Counted from the first letter of the stretch, positions 35,900 to 48,405 are shown. The stretch is 64,000 nt of DNA from Clavelina lepadiformis (GCF_947623445.1 NC_135244.1:3410001-3474000), one strand, 5' to 3'. Program-made: numbers and translations. Notes: a model not told the origin generated them from the sequence alone.

Positions 35900-36381
35900 A
35901 AAAGTTCAGACCCCTTAGCATCATCTAAAAGAATATGTTTGTATGAGTCAGGTATTTCTAAATCTGTGCAGTTCCGTGGATTTGCAGGTGCTGAAACAGT
36001 CCTAAGTCGTGTTCGTTGTATTGTTTTTTTCAGATTTTTTTCCACAATAAGCGCTCTGACGGCACCTGGCAATCCCACTGTCGCGTCAGATATGATATTT
36101 GCTGGTGTGGACATATCGTTAGCGTTGCCCGCGCGTTCCTTGACGACCGTAAGTAGTTTGGCCACTTGAACATGTCTCTCTTCTTGCAAGTGACTGTGTT
36201 CGTGCAACTCTTTCGTGACTAAGCCATCTACAGTATGGAGACGTGCCTTACAAGAACTCTTGTAGTAATTGCTGCATCTCCAGAATGTAGTTTTCCCGTC
36301 TAAACTTTGTCCATCTCTCCAGAAAATGTAATGGTTGTAAACTAATTTTTTCTTACCTCTCTCTGAGATTACTTCTGCCAT
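35860..36381 (-). CDS. FLYWCH zinc-finger part of the MULE transposase
   Basis: About 173 codons from an ATG at 36381. The N-terminal FLYWCH domain reads LVYNHYIFWRDGQ, then TTFWRCSNYYKSSCKARLHT and ELHEHSH. It has the aromatic, the two Cys and the two His that bind zinc in this family; it would recognise the element's ends. The frame runs off into a short wrong-register tail (about the last 13 codons) after the T-run near 35892. Confidence 0.82.
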   Translation of the reverse strand: MAEVISERGKKKLVYNHYIFWRDGQSLDGKTTFWRCSNYYKSSCKARLHTVDGLVTKELHEHSHLQEERHVQVAKLLTVVKERAGNANDMSTPANIISDATVGLPGAVRALIVEKNLKKTIQRTRLRTVSAPANPRNCTDLEIPDSYKHILLDDAKGSELFCSMTRELKKIGY

Positions 36382-36926
36382 TTTCAGACCTTAAAAATCA
36401 GTTTTATACTAAAAGTGTCGGCATCTAGTATGCAAAAGTATCTCAATCACGTGGCTAACAAATATAGGCATTACAACGGGTTTACTGGCAACTCACTTAA
36501 ACAAGTCAGGCTAACAACTGCAATACACATACTAAATTGGCTGGGATTAAAGCTGATGCGCGACTAGATATAACACAAAGAAACTGGAAGCACATGGTTA
36601 GCAAGCAGGTCACGGTTCACAATAAACAACAATGCTAATTTGGACTACTTATTTCATACAATTGTACGGTTAAAATGCATAGCGGTTGATTTGTGTCGTC
36701 GGCCAATTTGTTGCCGGTCAGTTGATCAAGACCAATTGTCGCCGGTCAATTGACGTGATCCCGTTATAAATATGGTGACATGCAAACAAATTGGCAGCAA
36801 CAAAAGCCACCTTTTTAAGCAAAACCAACAATTTTGAAAATAATCATATCTTTAAAAATAAGTTTAAGTTGCTTTTACCATTTTAGGACAAAGACCAAAA
36901 CTTTTACAAATAACATAGGTATTGTT

Positions 36927-37732
36927 GGTTCCATGACATATGACCGCGGGAAAATGACCGCGAACAAACTCACCGGGGACAACTGAACGTGACGTAAATT
37001 GACCGCGAACAAACTAACCGGGAACAGACTTACCGGAATGAAAATTGACCGGGAGGTAAATTGACCGTGCAAGTGCTGAATTATTGTGTTTAAGTTGATG
37101 GTAGTATATGATATGTAAAGTAAATATTTGTTTGTAACTATTTCCTTTGTTTTTAACAAAATTTTTTTTTTATTTCAATACACATTGAAACATTTATTGA
37201 AATAAACAGAAATATTTCCGGAAATACGAGAAATACGAGTAACAACATTAAAAGAAGTTCACTGCAAAACACATATGACACTACATAATAAGGGCACTAA
37301 AATTTACACAAACAGTTATTTGACAAATAAGGAAGTTTATTGCACAAATTGTAGGTTGTGGGCGATGCCTCTGAGAAAATCTAATATGTCACGGTTTGCA
37401 AAATCTTCAACGATGGTTTGAAGTCGCGCATCCAGATCCTTGTATTTTCTCCTTTTGGCAGGAGGCCCTACACCCTACAAGGGGCCAACAAACCCTACGA
37501 GTGGCAACCTTGACTGCAATACACATACTAAATTGGCTGGGATTAAAGCTGATGCGCGACTAGATAGTGAATTAGAATTTTGACCTTTTGACGGCCAATT
37601 TATCGACGGTTAATTTCATCGCCGGCCAATTTACGTCACGGTTAATTTGATCGCCGGCCAATTTGTTGCCGGTCAGTTGACCATTACCAGTTGTCGCCGG
37701 TGAATTTGTTCACGGTCATTTCACGTGATCCC
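36927..37732 (-). mobile_element. internally deleted MULE derivative with its own 9-bp duplication
   Basis: An 806-bp element flanked by GGTATTGTT at 36918-36926 and 37733-37741. Its left part (to about 37470) is nearly the same as 34590-35095 of the neighbouring full element, including the last codons of the transposase. It then jumps to sequence equal to the full element's right end (from about 37514, matching 36520 onward). The transposase is lost, so it is non-autonomous. Its terminus GGGATCACGT matches that of the full copy. Confidence 0.87.
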
Positions 37733-37741
37733 GGTATTGTT

Positions 37742-39321
37742 TTTCTCGAATTTTACCACTGACAGCTTTGTGTCAATGCTTTAGTTAGCTTCATTTTTAA
37801 CACTACAATATCTTTCTTGGATTATAAACACAGTCTGATTAAAATGAAAAGGCATTAATACTTGGTCGTCATTTTGAAACTCAAATTTATTTTACGAATG
37901 TAATGCAACAATCGGTCTTTATCAGCTATTTCTGTGTCAAAATAGTATATTTCATGGCTTATCAAACTGTTGTTTAAATTTAGACAATCCCACATCACAT
38001 CCATAGTAATGTCTTATTTTGTAAGACGAACATATTGTAGACTATCCAAAGTGCGGTTTTAAAACGTTTCTGTCAAAACACTGACAACAGTAACCAATTA
38101 ACCATCAAAAATCGCTTTAATTTCCAGATTTTCAAGTTTTGCCATGGTTCTCAAAATTTCCACAATGACTGTGGTTTACATCTAACCCATATTTAGTTTG
38201 TTTATTTTAAACATTATTCATTTGTTGGTGAAATCTTAGAAAATATTGACAACCACTTTACTGTCACAAGGTTACAAGTAATTAAAAGCAATTCCGTGTT
38301 AAATTAAAAAAAATTATGATGCTATTCAAGTTTAGCAGGGTATTTATCAATTGCCACAATCAGTTAAAGGTTCTTCAATCAGTTGTGTAAAGAACGAATC
38401 AGTGAACACTGATTAAAGATTACATGATTATAGCAAGCACTGAGCAAATACATTGCAAGCCAGTCTGTAGAGTAAACAGGAAAATAATACATGCTGGAAA
38501 ATGGACTAACACTAAAAACTATCCTGTCAGTAAAAACACTGGTAAGTAGTTGTGTAATCTTGTTGACTGTGTTTTTACCTCGTAACTTTTCACAATTAAC
38601 AGATTAAAAAAAATTAAAAATCTTCTGGGAAATTTTTGGTCTTCATATCTGGAATATTCCATGTGAGAATTATTAATAAAAGCGCTTTTCTTATTTGACA
38701 GTCTAAAACATGCATGTGTGCTAACTGCACGAGTCGTTAGGGCTGATTGTTGTTAATTAATTATTGCTTGATCGATTGTTTGTTAGTTTGACTCCATCGA
38801 TAGTGAGTTTATCAACCCCTGATATCCTAGCTGAGCATCACAGTACCAACACCAACTGTCAATGTCTTGAATATTTATGTATTATTGATTTTTAAAGAAA
38901 CGGTTACTGCTCTCAGAGCACAGAATAGAGTTGCATTCAGTAGACTGTGAATATTGGACTGCCGTTGATAGTTTCCACTATTGAGAACTAACGCATAAAA
39001 CGGATTATTGCTTTGAGTGTCTTATTCAATGTGCATCACGCACTGCTAAGTGAGAACTCATATCAAAGTGTTAGCATTGTAATTGCTCCTTGATGAAACA
39101 GGTCCTTTTAATTTTTTAAAGTTTTTGGTCAGCTTTTAAACAAAAAAGAAAACATCTTCTTTGCTTCAAATACAGCTTCAATTTATTTTTTGGTTTCGCC
39201 TAAATTTGGGTTGCACTATGAAAGGATAAAAATAGGCGAAAATTCTGCTCTGGCAATCTGCAATAAAAGCAGTTCAAAAACAATTCTATAGAAAAATAAT
39301 TAATAGTTTCCTTTAAACCAT
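37742..39321. other. gene-free interval
   Basis: AT-rich, no exon, repeat or RNA gene recognised. The left edge adjoins the MULE derivative, the right part may hold the 3' end of the LRR gene. Confidence 0.4.
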
Positions 39322-40920
39322 TTATTTGTGAAAACGGTCAACATTATCTGAATAAAAAACATCCACACTGCATTTAGTTTTCCTTAAGCAGTCTTCAAGC
39401 TGCACACACTCATGGTTAGAAGTTTGCAAAGATTGTGTGAAGTTAAGTAGTTTTAAACTATTTTCCTTCATCAGCAATTGGCAAATTAGGGAAATGTCCA
39501 GTGTTGACAACTTTATACGCAGGTGTACAACGGTTTTCAAATAATCACCATTTACTCCCCATTGAAGAAACTTGTTTACGCCATCACCAAAACCAATTAA
39601 ATTTAATGTATGAAGTTCGGTGTTGTTCATCACCATACTCTGAAGAGCTGGTACAATGCTATCATCAGGCACTTTATGAGTCCTTACAGTAAGACTAATT
39701 AAATTTGACCAAGGTTTTGACTCACACATTGAGTCTGATTCCATACTATCACAAAAGTGTTGAGCGAAGGCATTATCCACAACACTGTTCTGGTCTGTGC
39801 AATGATAAACATTCAAGTAAACTTCTGCTAAGGACATGCAAATAGAACCAATAGGTAGGATTGAAGCTAGTGAAAAACAGCCACTCAATTTCAATTCACA
39901 AAGATTATGGCTGAGCATTGTAGAAAAATAAACCAGGTTAGCATCCAGTAGGTATGGATATTCAAGATAGAATGATTTCAGATTAGGTACACACTTCGCC
40001 ATCATTGTCATGTTTACTTTGTCGTTTTGCAATTCGGTAACTGCCAGTGGAATCGGTGGCCACTGTGTCCCTAATACCTCTAACTCGAGTGGCCTTGGAC
40101 CACAATTAAAATCGCATAACCAAGCGATTCCCTTCCAAGCTTGAGCATGCGAAAACCGGATGAGCTGTGGACACCAATACATAAACATGGAAGCAATGAA
40201 ATTTTGCACAATGGGGCAATCGACACCAAGCATGTCAAATGTTCTCAATGTCTTGGCTACTTCAGTTCTGCAGTTGTTGATCACAAACAAGCCGCTTAAA
40301 CTTTTATAACTTATCTTTCTTGGCAAAGTTAAGTTGTCCGAAATGTCCAAAGAAAGCAATTTAACACAATAACGACCAATAGCTTCCAGTACATTCCCGT
40401 CATATTGAATTTCACTCATAACCAGGATTTCTAAAGAATGAGAAAAATTGGTCACGAGTTTAGTCAAGCATTTAGCTGTGATTTTTGAACATCTTGACAG
40501 GTTCAATGCAGATATGTTGGAACAATATTCCATGACATACTGCACATTATTATCATTAATTATTTCATGCGGACAATTAGAAAAGTCCAATCTAGTAATC
40601 AAATGGCACATTAGTTGCAGACTAGGTTGAAAGTTCCATGGCATAGTTTCTATAAAACGATCAAATAAGATGTGTGCCAAATCCCCTGAAAGATCTTTGA
40701 AGTACGAATGCTTGATAAGTAACAGAATACCATCTCTATAATGAAAGTGTTTAAGATGTTCTGCGATATATTCACAAATGACCTTGCTAGCAATAGTTTC
40801 AAGTGAGTCAAAGGTAATTAATCTTGGCATTTCGTCTTGACAGTATTTCATGAATTTTCTTCTGTGCTTTTCAAAAACACTATTTTTTGCCAAATAATCG
40901 TAACTTACTTCACAGAGAAC
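39322..40920 (-). CDS. leucine-rich-repeat protein, last exon
   Basis: An open frame of more than 520 codons ending at 39322. Several LRR-like units are visible: ITRLDFSNCP, ISALNLSRCSKITAKCL, LLSLDISDNLTLP, LCELKLSGCFSL and LHTLNLIGFGDG. The 'LNLSRC.KIT' form resembles the cysteine-containing (AMN1/F-box) subtype, so a substrate receptor for a ubiquitin ligase is possible, but I see no F-box. The codon at 40893 is TTG, not ATG. The exon more likely opens at 40920 after an AG acceptor with a good pyrimidine tract and reads VLCEVSYDYLAKN in frame; otherwise the first ATG is at 40851. Any 5' exon lies to the right and was not found; a donor-like site near 41571 could belong to it. Confidence 0.72.
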   Translation of the reverse strand, partial: VLCEVSYDYLAKNSVFEKHRRKFMKYCQDEMPRLITFDSLETIASKVICEYIAEHLKHFHYRDGILLLIKHSYFKDLSGDLAHILFDRFIETMPWNFQPSLQLMCHLITRLDFSNCPHEIINDNNVQYVMEYCSNISALNLSRCSKITAKCLTKLVTNFSHSLEILVMSEIQYDGNVLEAIGRYCVKLLSLDISDNLTLPRKISYKSLSGLFVINNCRTEVAKTLRTFDMLGVDCPIVQNFIASMFMYWCPQLIRFSHAQAWKGIAWLCDFNCGPRPLELEVLGTQWPPIPLAVTELQNDKVNMTMMAKCVPNLKSFYLEYPYLLDANLVYFSTMLSHNLCELKLSGCFSLASILPIGSICMSLAEVYLNVYHCTDQNSVVDNAFAQHFCDSMESDSMCESKPWSNLISLTVRTHKVPDDSIVPALQSMVMNNTELHTLNLIGFGDGVNKFLQWGVNGDYLKTVVHLRIKLSTLDISLICQLLMKENSLKLLNFTQSLQTSNHECVQLEDCLRKTKCSVDVFYSDNVDRFHK

Positions 40921-40922
40921 CT

Positions 40923-41936
40923 ATTATGCAAATGAAAACAAAAATTAGATTTAAGCTCTTTATCAAAAATAAAATATTCTACCTTTCATGCAAACAAATT
41001 AAAGAATGGATATTGGTACAATAATATATATAAAAATAAACTAAAAAAACTGAAAACAACATATTTTGCAAAAAGTTTTTTAAAAATGCATACCAGTACA
41101 CTTTAAAGGTAATGTATATTTAAGCATCAAGGTACAGTTCCAGTAAAACACTTTCTCACTTTCATCTTCTTTGTTTTTACGTAGCTTGCACATTAAAATA
41201 CCAAGTTTTTTTTAACTGAGGACATAATTATGTTTTAGGTTACTTTTTCAACGCTCAGTTTTTCTGACTTTTGGGGATTTTACAATTAAAAAGGCCATTT
41301 TAAGCATATATCTACCTAGAACGACGAAGCGCATCAATTACTTTCAATTTGAGTTACTTCTCTTCATTTTACGGATCTTTTTTGGTGGGAGGCCGCCTAG
41401 ACAGCTCTTCTTAGGCTGCTACATCCTACCTGGCCTTTAATGTAATTCGATAGCCTACGCCTTACCCTCCTACAGCACAGTATGGCATTGATTTCGGCTT
41501 ATCTCAACAGATATAAACATGCATTAAAAGAATCCTTCGAAACTATGTCAACAGTAGGTGTAGGTTACTTACAACTGCAGTAGGGCAGCACTATCTACTA
41601 ACTTTTGCTAGGCCTATAGATTGCAAACGTGCGCAACACATTGTTATTGCTTATGATCCAGCCTGGAAAATCAGTCAAGCATACAAAACATTTTGTCCTC
41701 TCATAAACATCAAACTTTTTTTTTGTTCATAGGTTCCGTGCTTCTAGAATTTGCCGTTTTGTAGTAAACGGATATCTTATGACCCAAACGATATTTACTG
41801 CGGGTATTGGCTTGATTCCAGGGTTAACTGACTCTCGCGGAATCAAATGTCCGTGTCCCGTAAAATTGAGGTTATCTGGCATACAGTTTTACACACTATT
41901 ACACATATAGGCCTACAACAACGTAACAATATTGAG
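40923..41936. other. region upstream of the LRR exon
   Basis: May contain the first exon of the minus-strand LRR gene. A possible donor (GTAAGT on the minus strand near 41571) follows sequence with no ATG in phase. Nothing firm. Confidence 0.35.
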
Positions 41937-42424
41937 TGGGTTGAATCGTCCGCGGGTTGAATCGTCCGCAAGTTGAATCGTCCGCGGGTTGAATCGTCCG
42001 CAGGTTGAATCGTCTGCGGGTTGAATCGTCTGCGGGTTGAATCGTCTGCGACTGCGGGTTGAATCGTCCGCAGGTTGAATCGTCCGTGGTTTGAAACGTC
42101 CGTGGGTTGAATCGTCCTAGGTTAAATCGTCCGCGGGTTAAATCGTCCGCGGGTTAAATCGTCCGCGGGTTGAATCGTCCGCAGGTTGAATCGTCTGCGG
42201 GTTGAATCGTCTGCGGGTTGAATCGTCTGCGACTGCGGGTTGAATCGTCCGCAGGTTGAATCGTCCGTGGTTTGAAACGTCCGTGGGTTGAATCGTCCTA
42301 GGTTAAATCGTCCGCGGGTTAAATCGTCCGTGGGTTGAATCGTCCTAGGTTAAATCGTCCGCAGGTTAAATCGTCCGCGGGTTAAATCGTCCGCGGGTTG
42401 CATCGTCCGTGGGTTGAATCGTCC
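41937..42424. repeat. 16-bp minisatellite with higher-order repeat
   Basis: About 30 tandem units of TTGAATCGTCCGCGGG and variants (TTAAATCG, CGTCTGCG, CGTCCGTG). A block of about 180 bases is itself repeated: the string CAGGTTGAATCGTCTGCGGG starts at 42001 and again at 42182, followed by the same irregular unit (TGCGACTGCGGG) and the same TTTGAAACG unit. No spacers, so not a CRISPR-like array. The CG content contrasts with the AT-rich surroundings. Confidence 0.93.
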
Positions 42425-42512
42425 AACCACCCTTATGAACATCTATTCCTTGACGTTCCAATTTTTCTATATTATTTTTATCACAACCCAGTGATCGTCA
42501 TTGATTATTACT

Positions 42513-43465
42513 AGGGCAAGTTTTTGCAACTTTTGCAACTTTTTTTTACAGCTTCCGGCAGCTTCCTAAATACTCAGAATTTATGTAGTATGATGTTTTA
42601 AGCTGTTTGTAAGAATTTTATATTGCAACTTTTTGCAACTTTTTTCTATTTTTCATGCAACTTTTTACTGCAACTTTTATTAAGTATTGTGCAAAATGTG
42701 AAGGAGTGATTTAAAAAACATGCTATAAAACTTTTTCTAGTATGTTTCTATTCTCTTTGCTTTGCATAACAAAGATATATGTGTTGGATTAGCTGCATCT
42801 CAATGTTATCTATGACGCAACACTTGGCTTGCAAGCTAAAAGTTTAACAACCCCAGCCAAGCACGACAGTGCTCCAACTAAATTAGAAGTGGAAGTATGA
42901 CTTGGCTTTTGGCCAAGCCTGCACAAACGGGAACAGGTTGTGTCTAGTCTTTCGAGGTCAATTTTTGTTGAGATAGCTTAGTTAGTTGCAGACCTAGAGG
43001 GTTTGGGGTGTGGTATTTGACTTGTTTTGGGGGGAGGGGAGGGGTGGGTTAACGCTTTGCTGTTTGGCTTTTTGCAGAAAATTATTTCCGCATTGCGTTA
43101 TTTTCTTGCTGCGTACCGGCAAAAAATGTTATTTTCGGCGGTCTCGCCAAGCCGTCCGTGAAATGGGAAAGTACCAAATTTGACAGCTCTGCAGGAGCTG
43201 ACAGCGATATGCTGTCATGTAGGTTTCAAACCTATAGATATAGAACATAAAAATGTATACATGATCGATTGTATAGCGAAGAAAGAAACGGAACAAGCAG
43301 ACACTCTGCAAATCTTAAACTGTTGGGTTATACAACGGATCCTTTCGAGTATCTCATACCCTAATGCTTTTAAAAACTTGTGCATAAATGCAACTTTTTA
43401 CTACAACTTTTGTTAAAATTAAGTGCAACTTTCTCACGTTTTTCGTGCAGCAAAAACTTGCCCTA
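42513..43465. mobile_element. non-autonomous TIR element with 9-bp target duplication
   Basis: About 953 bp. Begins AGGGCAAGTTTTTGC and ends GCAAAAACTTGCCCTA. ATTATTACT lies directly before (42504-42512) and after (43466-43474). Near both ends TGCAACTTTT is repeated in both directions. There is a G-rich stretch near 43029-43050. No transposase ORF. A 9-bp duplication would fit a MULE-type origin, but the termini differ from the MULE family above. Confidence 0.7.
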
Positions 43466-43474
43466 ATTATTACT

Positions 43475-46400
43475 ATTGATTAGTAATGACTGAATAAAAC
43501 GCAATAATCAAAAAATGGGTCAATTGATTGCGTGTTCTTTTCTTATATAGCGTATCGTTACGAAAATATCTCAACAATACCACATTGCAGTGTTCGATTT
43601 TTCTCTGATCATTCTAATTTCTATCTGTATTATTCAACTGGCAAGAAGCTAAGCTATCTCCAGAAATAAGAATTTTCGTGCATGAGACATTTCTGTCCCG
43701 CAATTCCATCGCATTTAGCTACTTGACTGATTTTTTACCAAGACTCTGATCTAACAAAGTGCATTTTAAGCTTATTGGCCTGAAATCTATGTCAGACAGT
43801 TAGCGGGTTAGTGGATTAAGGCATCTCAATTTAAGGCCACCTTGCCCGAGAAAAAATGTATACGGTCATTCAAATTATATTTAGAGCTGATTTGTTTGGT
43901 GACAATCTGTTCAACTTCAAATGCAGACATTATTTATCTGTCTTTTAGGGACTAACTCCACAAAGATAATTACAGAAAAAATCGGTGTCTATTTGCCTTT
44001 GCGCGCGATAAGACAAACAGTGGTTCAACCACAAGCGTCTATAAACAAACACTAGTTACGAAGTAGATGATAACAACAGAAAAAGGCGATATAATTGGAA
44101 CGCTTGAACGCGCATCCCGCAAAAGATTAAATCTTTTTAATCACAGGGTGATTTGTTAGATCACTTGGTAACCTGGTAATCACATGGTTCGAGCAAAGGC
44201 TCTAACATTTTTATGGCGATCTAGCTGTTAATCTCTGACGTAATTGTCTCAACTGATCATGGTACATAAAAACATTAATTAAAATATGGATCTATTGTAG
44301 CCTATACGTCTAAAAACTACAATTGTCCTAGCCATCAAAGATATAGGCCTACTACTCGCCTCATGTAACCTTATAGATTATAAAAGAAAATTAAAATGTA
44401 ACGCTATATTACAGTATTTGCTTTTTGACACATTTAAATCAGTTTTTAATTTGGCAGCGTTTAGTGACGGTTTTGGTAACAACGGCAGCCCTCTTCACTG
44501 TCCAAAGTGTTACGCATTTATCATTAAAGCTCACTCTAAAATAGTACGACAACTAGCAACATTTAGGAGCAAGGTATTGGGAGTTATAGGCATATGAAGA
44601 GATAAAATACAGAACAGATAAAACAATAGGAATAACAGAGCAATAATAACAGAATAACCGATAATAATAATAACAGAACACTACAGATAAAATACTAGAA
44701 CCAAAACAGCAAAAAGTAGCCTACAAGTTGTTCGTACGTTTCGGTTACAATCATGAATCAAAGTTTTCGAGAAACAAAAAGACGGCAGAGTTATAAGTAT
44801 TCGTTACATGGAGAAAAAATCGATTATGTGGGACTGACGAATGCTAAACCAGAGTTCATTTTGTTTTGATTATTAATTATAATGATAACAATATCGACCA
44901 AAATACCGGAGTTACGAAATTGTTATCCAGTGTCTTTTCTCTCGAGTATTTACGTTTTATATAACTAGCTGCAGTGTATTGTTCCAGATCAACTGGTATG
45001 TGTCGGTTTTGTTTTTTTCCAATCAATGTATTAACAAATAACTATCACCACATTGTGATCAATGCTCTTTTCAGTAAATACATTAAATAATATAATTTAT
45101 ATAATTCACCAGGAAAAAAGGAATATTTACGTCATGTGTGTGTTTGCGTCGTGTAAACTTTCTCAACTACAGTATATTGGTTAATCTTATAATAACGCCA
45201 CTTTCCAACGTAGACCAAAAAGCACGTTTTCCCATTCTGCATGTGAAAGAAATCATATTATTATTTCTTCCGCTCTCTCGGTTTAACTTAAACAAAGCAG
45301 TGCTTTGGAAGTTTTGTTATTCACGTATCTATGCCTACCTATAGTTTATAGATGAACTGTAATGAAATTCGATTATAACAAACACAAATTTTAAGTTAGT
45401 GTTGGCTTACAAATTTTTAATGGTAAGTAAGTGCAAAGCGGGACCTATATAATGTCACAACGTCATTAACTGACCAAGATTTCAAGGTAAACTTGATGTG
45501 ACTTAATGATGTAAACTTCAACTAGACGCAGTTGCTTCTGTGACGACAACTTTTCGTAGTTGACTGGAAAAAACACTTGATCCTGTCGTACAACATTTAC
45601 TATTGTATAGTGGTTATGATCGTGTCTCTATGACAAATGATAAAAACATCAAAGATTGGCCAATTTTTGAAAGAGGTCAGTGCTTTGTTATTGACAGGTT
45701 CGAGTGTAGTTAATCAATGTTAATCAATGAACTGCGGTAGTTGTGAAAAGTCGATAATTTATAGAAACGATAAACACATGCAGAAAAAAACGAGGGTTGA
45801 GTACAGTGGTTGGATTCAGCCGGTTCACACCGGTTCGTGCGAAACGGTTCTTGGAATTTTAATGACTTTCGGGAACCGAAAGGTTGTTAACAAGCGTATG
45901 TATACGTCTATATATATTGGCCCCGGATCAATATGGCATGCTGGTAGTGAGAAAACCGGATGTTGAAATATTTGAATCCCACCAATGGTTGACTATAGTG
46001 CTACAAAATAGATGAAGTAACAGTCATTGGACCTTTTAATCGCGCTATAATAAACTCTCCGTGGACAAATAAGTTGCCAGGCATCTGCATGAACAATGAA
46101 CATTCCAATCTAACAAAAGGATTTGCTTATCCAGACATTTGTAACAACTTGTCATAATCGCAAGCTAAAGTCTACAGATGCATTTACTTCGAACATCGCT
46201 AAACGTATAGGCGCCAATTACTATGCGTGATGCTTGCTTGGCTATTAGCAGTAATTGGCCAAAGTGATGTCACAGAATTGTCTGTAACTTCTGTCGCTTG
46301 CTTCATAAAATGATGGGTATCTTTTCACCTTCACAAGTGCACAAAAAATTTAACTTAATATACAGTATGTGAATTTGGGAATCATTGAAAGATAAAATTT

Positions 46401-48405
46401 GCAACTTTACGAAGTTTTTTTGAAAATTTCTCACAAAACGAGTCATTTGGTCAATCTGAAATTGCATTTTTAAAATATATTTACATAGGCTTACTTACTT
46501 ACAATAATGACTTTATGTCCTAATTTAAAAAAGTTAAAAAATAGTTGTTTTGGTTAAAAAAACCACTTATTAAAAAGTTTGAGTTGGAAAAATTCCTAAA
46601 TTTGCATTGAACAATCTAAAAAGTTTCAAAAAAATTCAAGTTAAAATTACCGAAATATTAAGGTTTGAAGTGACGAAAAGTTGGAAGTCATTTTCAAAAT
46701 TTTATTAAAAAAGTTAGAATAACCATATAACTTACTTTAGATGTAGCTTTAATGCGATGTACCTGTATGCTACTGCTAAAAATGGTTGGATAGCTCAGTA
46801 GAAAGACTCTTTGCAGTTGAAAGTGTTACGTTATTTTTATTAAAATCGCATGAAAACCATATAGCACTTTTTATAGGTGTAAAGTGCTAAGAGTTATCGG
46901 TTACATTTCATTCGCTAAACGAACACTATAGAGCCAAGACAGTCGAAGACGTTTTAATTATTCTGATACTTAGGTCGATAATTAATTCAATCATAATTAT
47001 CAGCGTAGTGGAGGAACAACCAGGTTTGGTAGGTGGTAAAGAAATATCGACTATATAAAAAGGGCAAATCCTGGAACACATTCATTCACTTGATTGGTAT
47101 TAATATTTGAAGTACTAGTATCGAACAAAACATCTAATTAATTAATCAAGATATATTTTGTGGGGTCTTTCTTCTTCCATCCAGGGACACAGGTTGGTTC
47201 CATCTTGACGGTGACACAACGCTTATGTCCTGCCAAACTATCAGCGTAACTTTTGTTTTATATTAAATGTGTTTTTTGTAATTTGGGTTTGGTTTCCGTG
47301 CTGACGCTAATAACTTTTTTACATTCTCTTAAGGATCTGTAAAGCACGTTTTTGCCCTCGACGTCTCGTCACATTTGCCGGTCCAATTTGTGGAAGTTTT
47401 TGTCATTAGCTGCTAATAGGCCTATGTTTGCAACCACCTGCGTCAGCACAATTTTTCGTTTCCCACATTGACAACGAAAAATAAAATAAATGAAATTCAT
47501 AATCTTATGTTGGACAATAACCTTTAATGTCTTATTTTTCTAGCATTCCTTTGCGAGTGTGCTGTACGTCATAATTGGTTTGTTCGTGTTTTCACAGATT
47601 TGCTTAAGGGTGGCCCACAAACCACACGTGCAAGTCCTTTACGAGATAAATTCAGATATGCAGTTACAGCAAACGATCTTTTGTTCAGGGACGAGTTCGT
47701 AGCGGGTACATCGGCGGCAAACAGTAAAGCACGTGTGCGTTTCACTGTTTTCCACTAACCAGTTGCCAAAGGAATATCAAAGAAAATCCAAAGTTTAGCT
47801 TTTCGTTAAATGACCTGTCAGCCACGTTTACTCACTAACTGTAAATTTTTAACTTCGGCAATGCAGTAAATTTGTAAAAGGCAACTCGTGTTTACCTTTA
47901 TCAAAAACTGCCAATCGATAAACAGCAAGTTTCGACTTGATTTTCAAATCGTGGCCTTAATTTGCTGCAATAATATTGCCTTAAACGAATGGAATGGAAA
48001 AAATGGATATGTTTTGACTAAGCAAGTAAACGAAATTTCAGCGAGTAAGAAATTCCCCATGCAATAAGAGGACACATTATTAATTATTTATTTCAATTAA
48101 TTAATTTTAATCCCTGCGCACGTTACAACCTTTCCAATTCAGTTCAAACCCATGTCATTGACATAACTGGTTCCAAAGTCAAGTTGTTTTGGTGGAGTGG
48201 AGAAGCTCTAGTTTAATAATCTTATTAAGAATAATTGCATACTACAGCTTCACTGCACATACCCATCGTTAAATACTTCTAATATGATATAAACTTGAAA
48301 TTAAGTTTTATTTAACACTTTTGGGAAAATATTGCTTGGAGCAGATGGCTTTACCTGTGAACATGCTGCTAAGTTTATAATGATCTTTCTATTTAGATAA
48401 GCAGT
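43475..48405. other. gene-poor interval of about 4.9 kb
   Basis: No convincing exon on either strand. ORFs at 45138-45344 and 45727-45966 have no signal peptide, domain or splice context. A TATA-like TATATAAAAAGGG-type sequence near 47050 has no gene behind it. A/T-rich homopolymer stretches occupy 46400-46740. Confidence 0.4.

Larger units (their letters stand above)
34585..36762 (-). mobile_element. MULE (Mutator-like) DNA transposon with FLYWCH domain
   Basis: A 2178-bp element between exact 9-bp duplications. The ends are imperfect inverted repeats (GGTTCTACGACAATTAACCG on the left; the right end read inward is GGGATCACGTCAATTGACCG; 14 of 20 match). Both ends carry many copies of short words such as ATTGACCG, a subterminal repeat pattern. 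It encodes a FLYWCH zinc finger and a MULE transposase on the minus strand (separate entries). A smaller relative lies 164 bases to the right. Confidence 0.88.

Noticed and set aside
40891-40893. start codon of the LRR protein at 40893
   Set aside because: The codon is TTG. The exon more likely continues to the acceptor at 40921 or starts at the ATG at 40851.
45727-45966. 79-codon ORF
   Set aside because: No recognisable feature; could be chance in open sequence.
46788-46840. tRNA-like sequence GGATAGCTCAGTAGAAAGACT
   Set aside because: It resembles the 5' half of a tRNA (A box region) but no anticodon stem, T loop or acceptor pairing follows. At most an old tRNA-derived SINE piece.
47049-47062. 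TATA box with a gene behind it
   Set aside because: The sequence is TATA-like but no ORF or signal peptide follows within several hundred bases.
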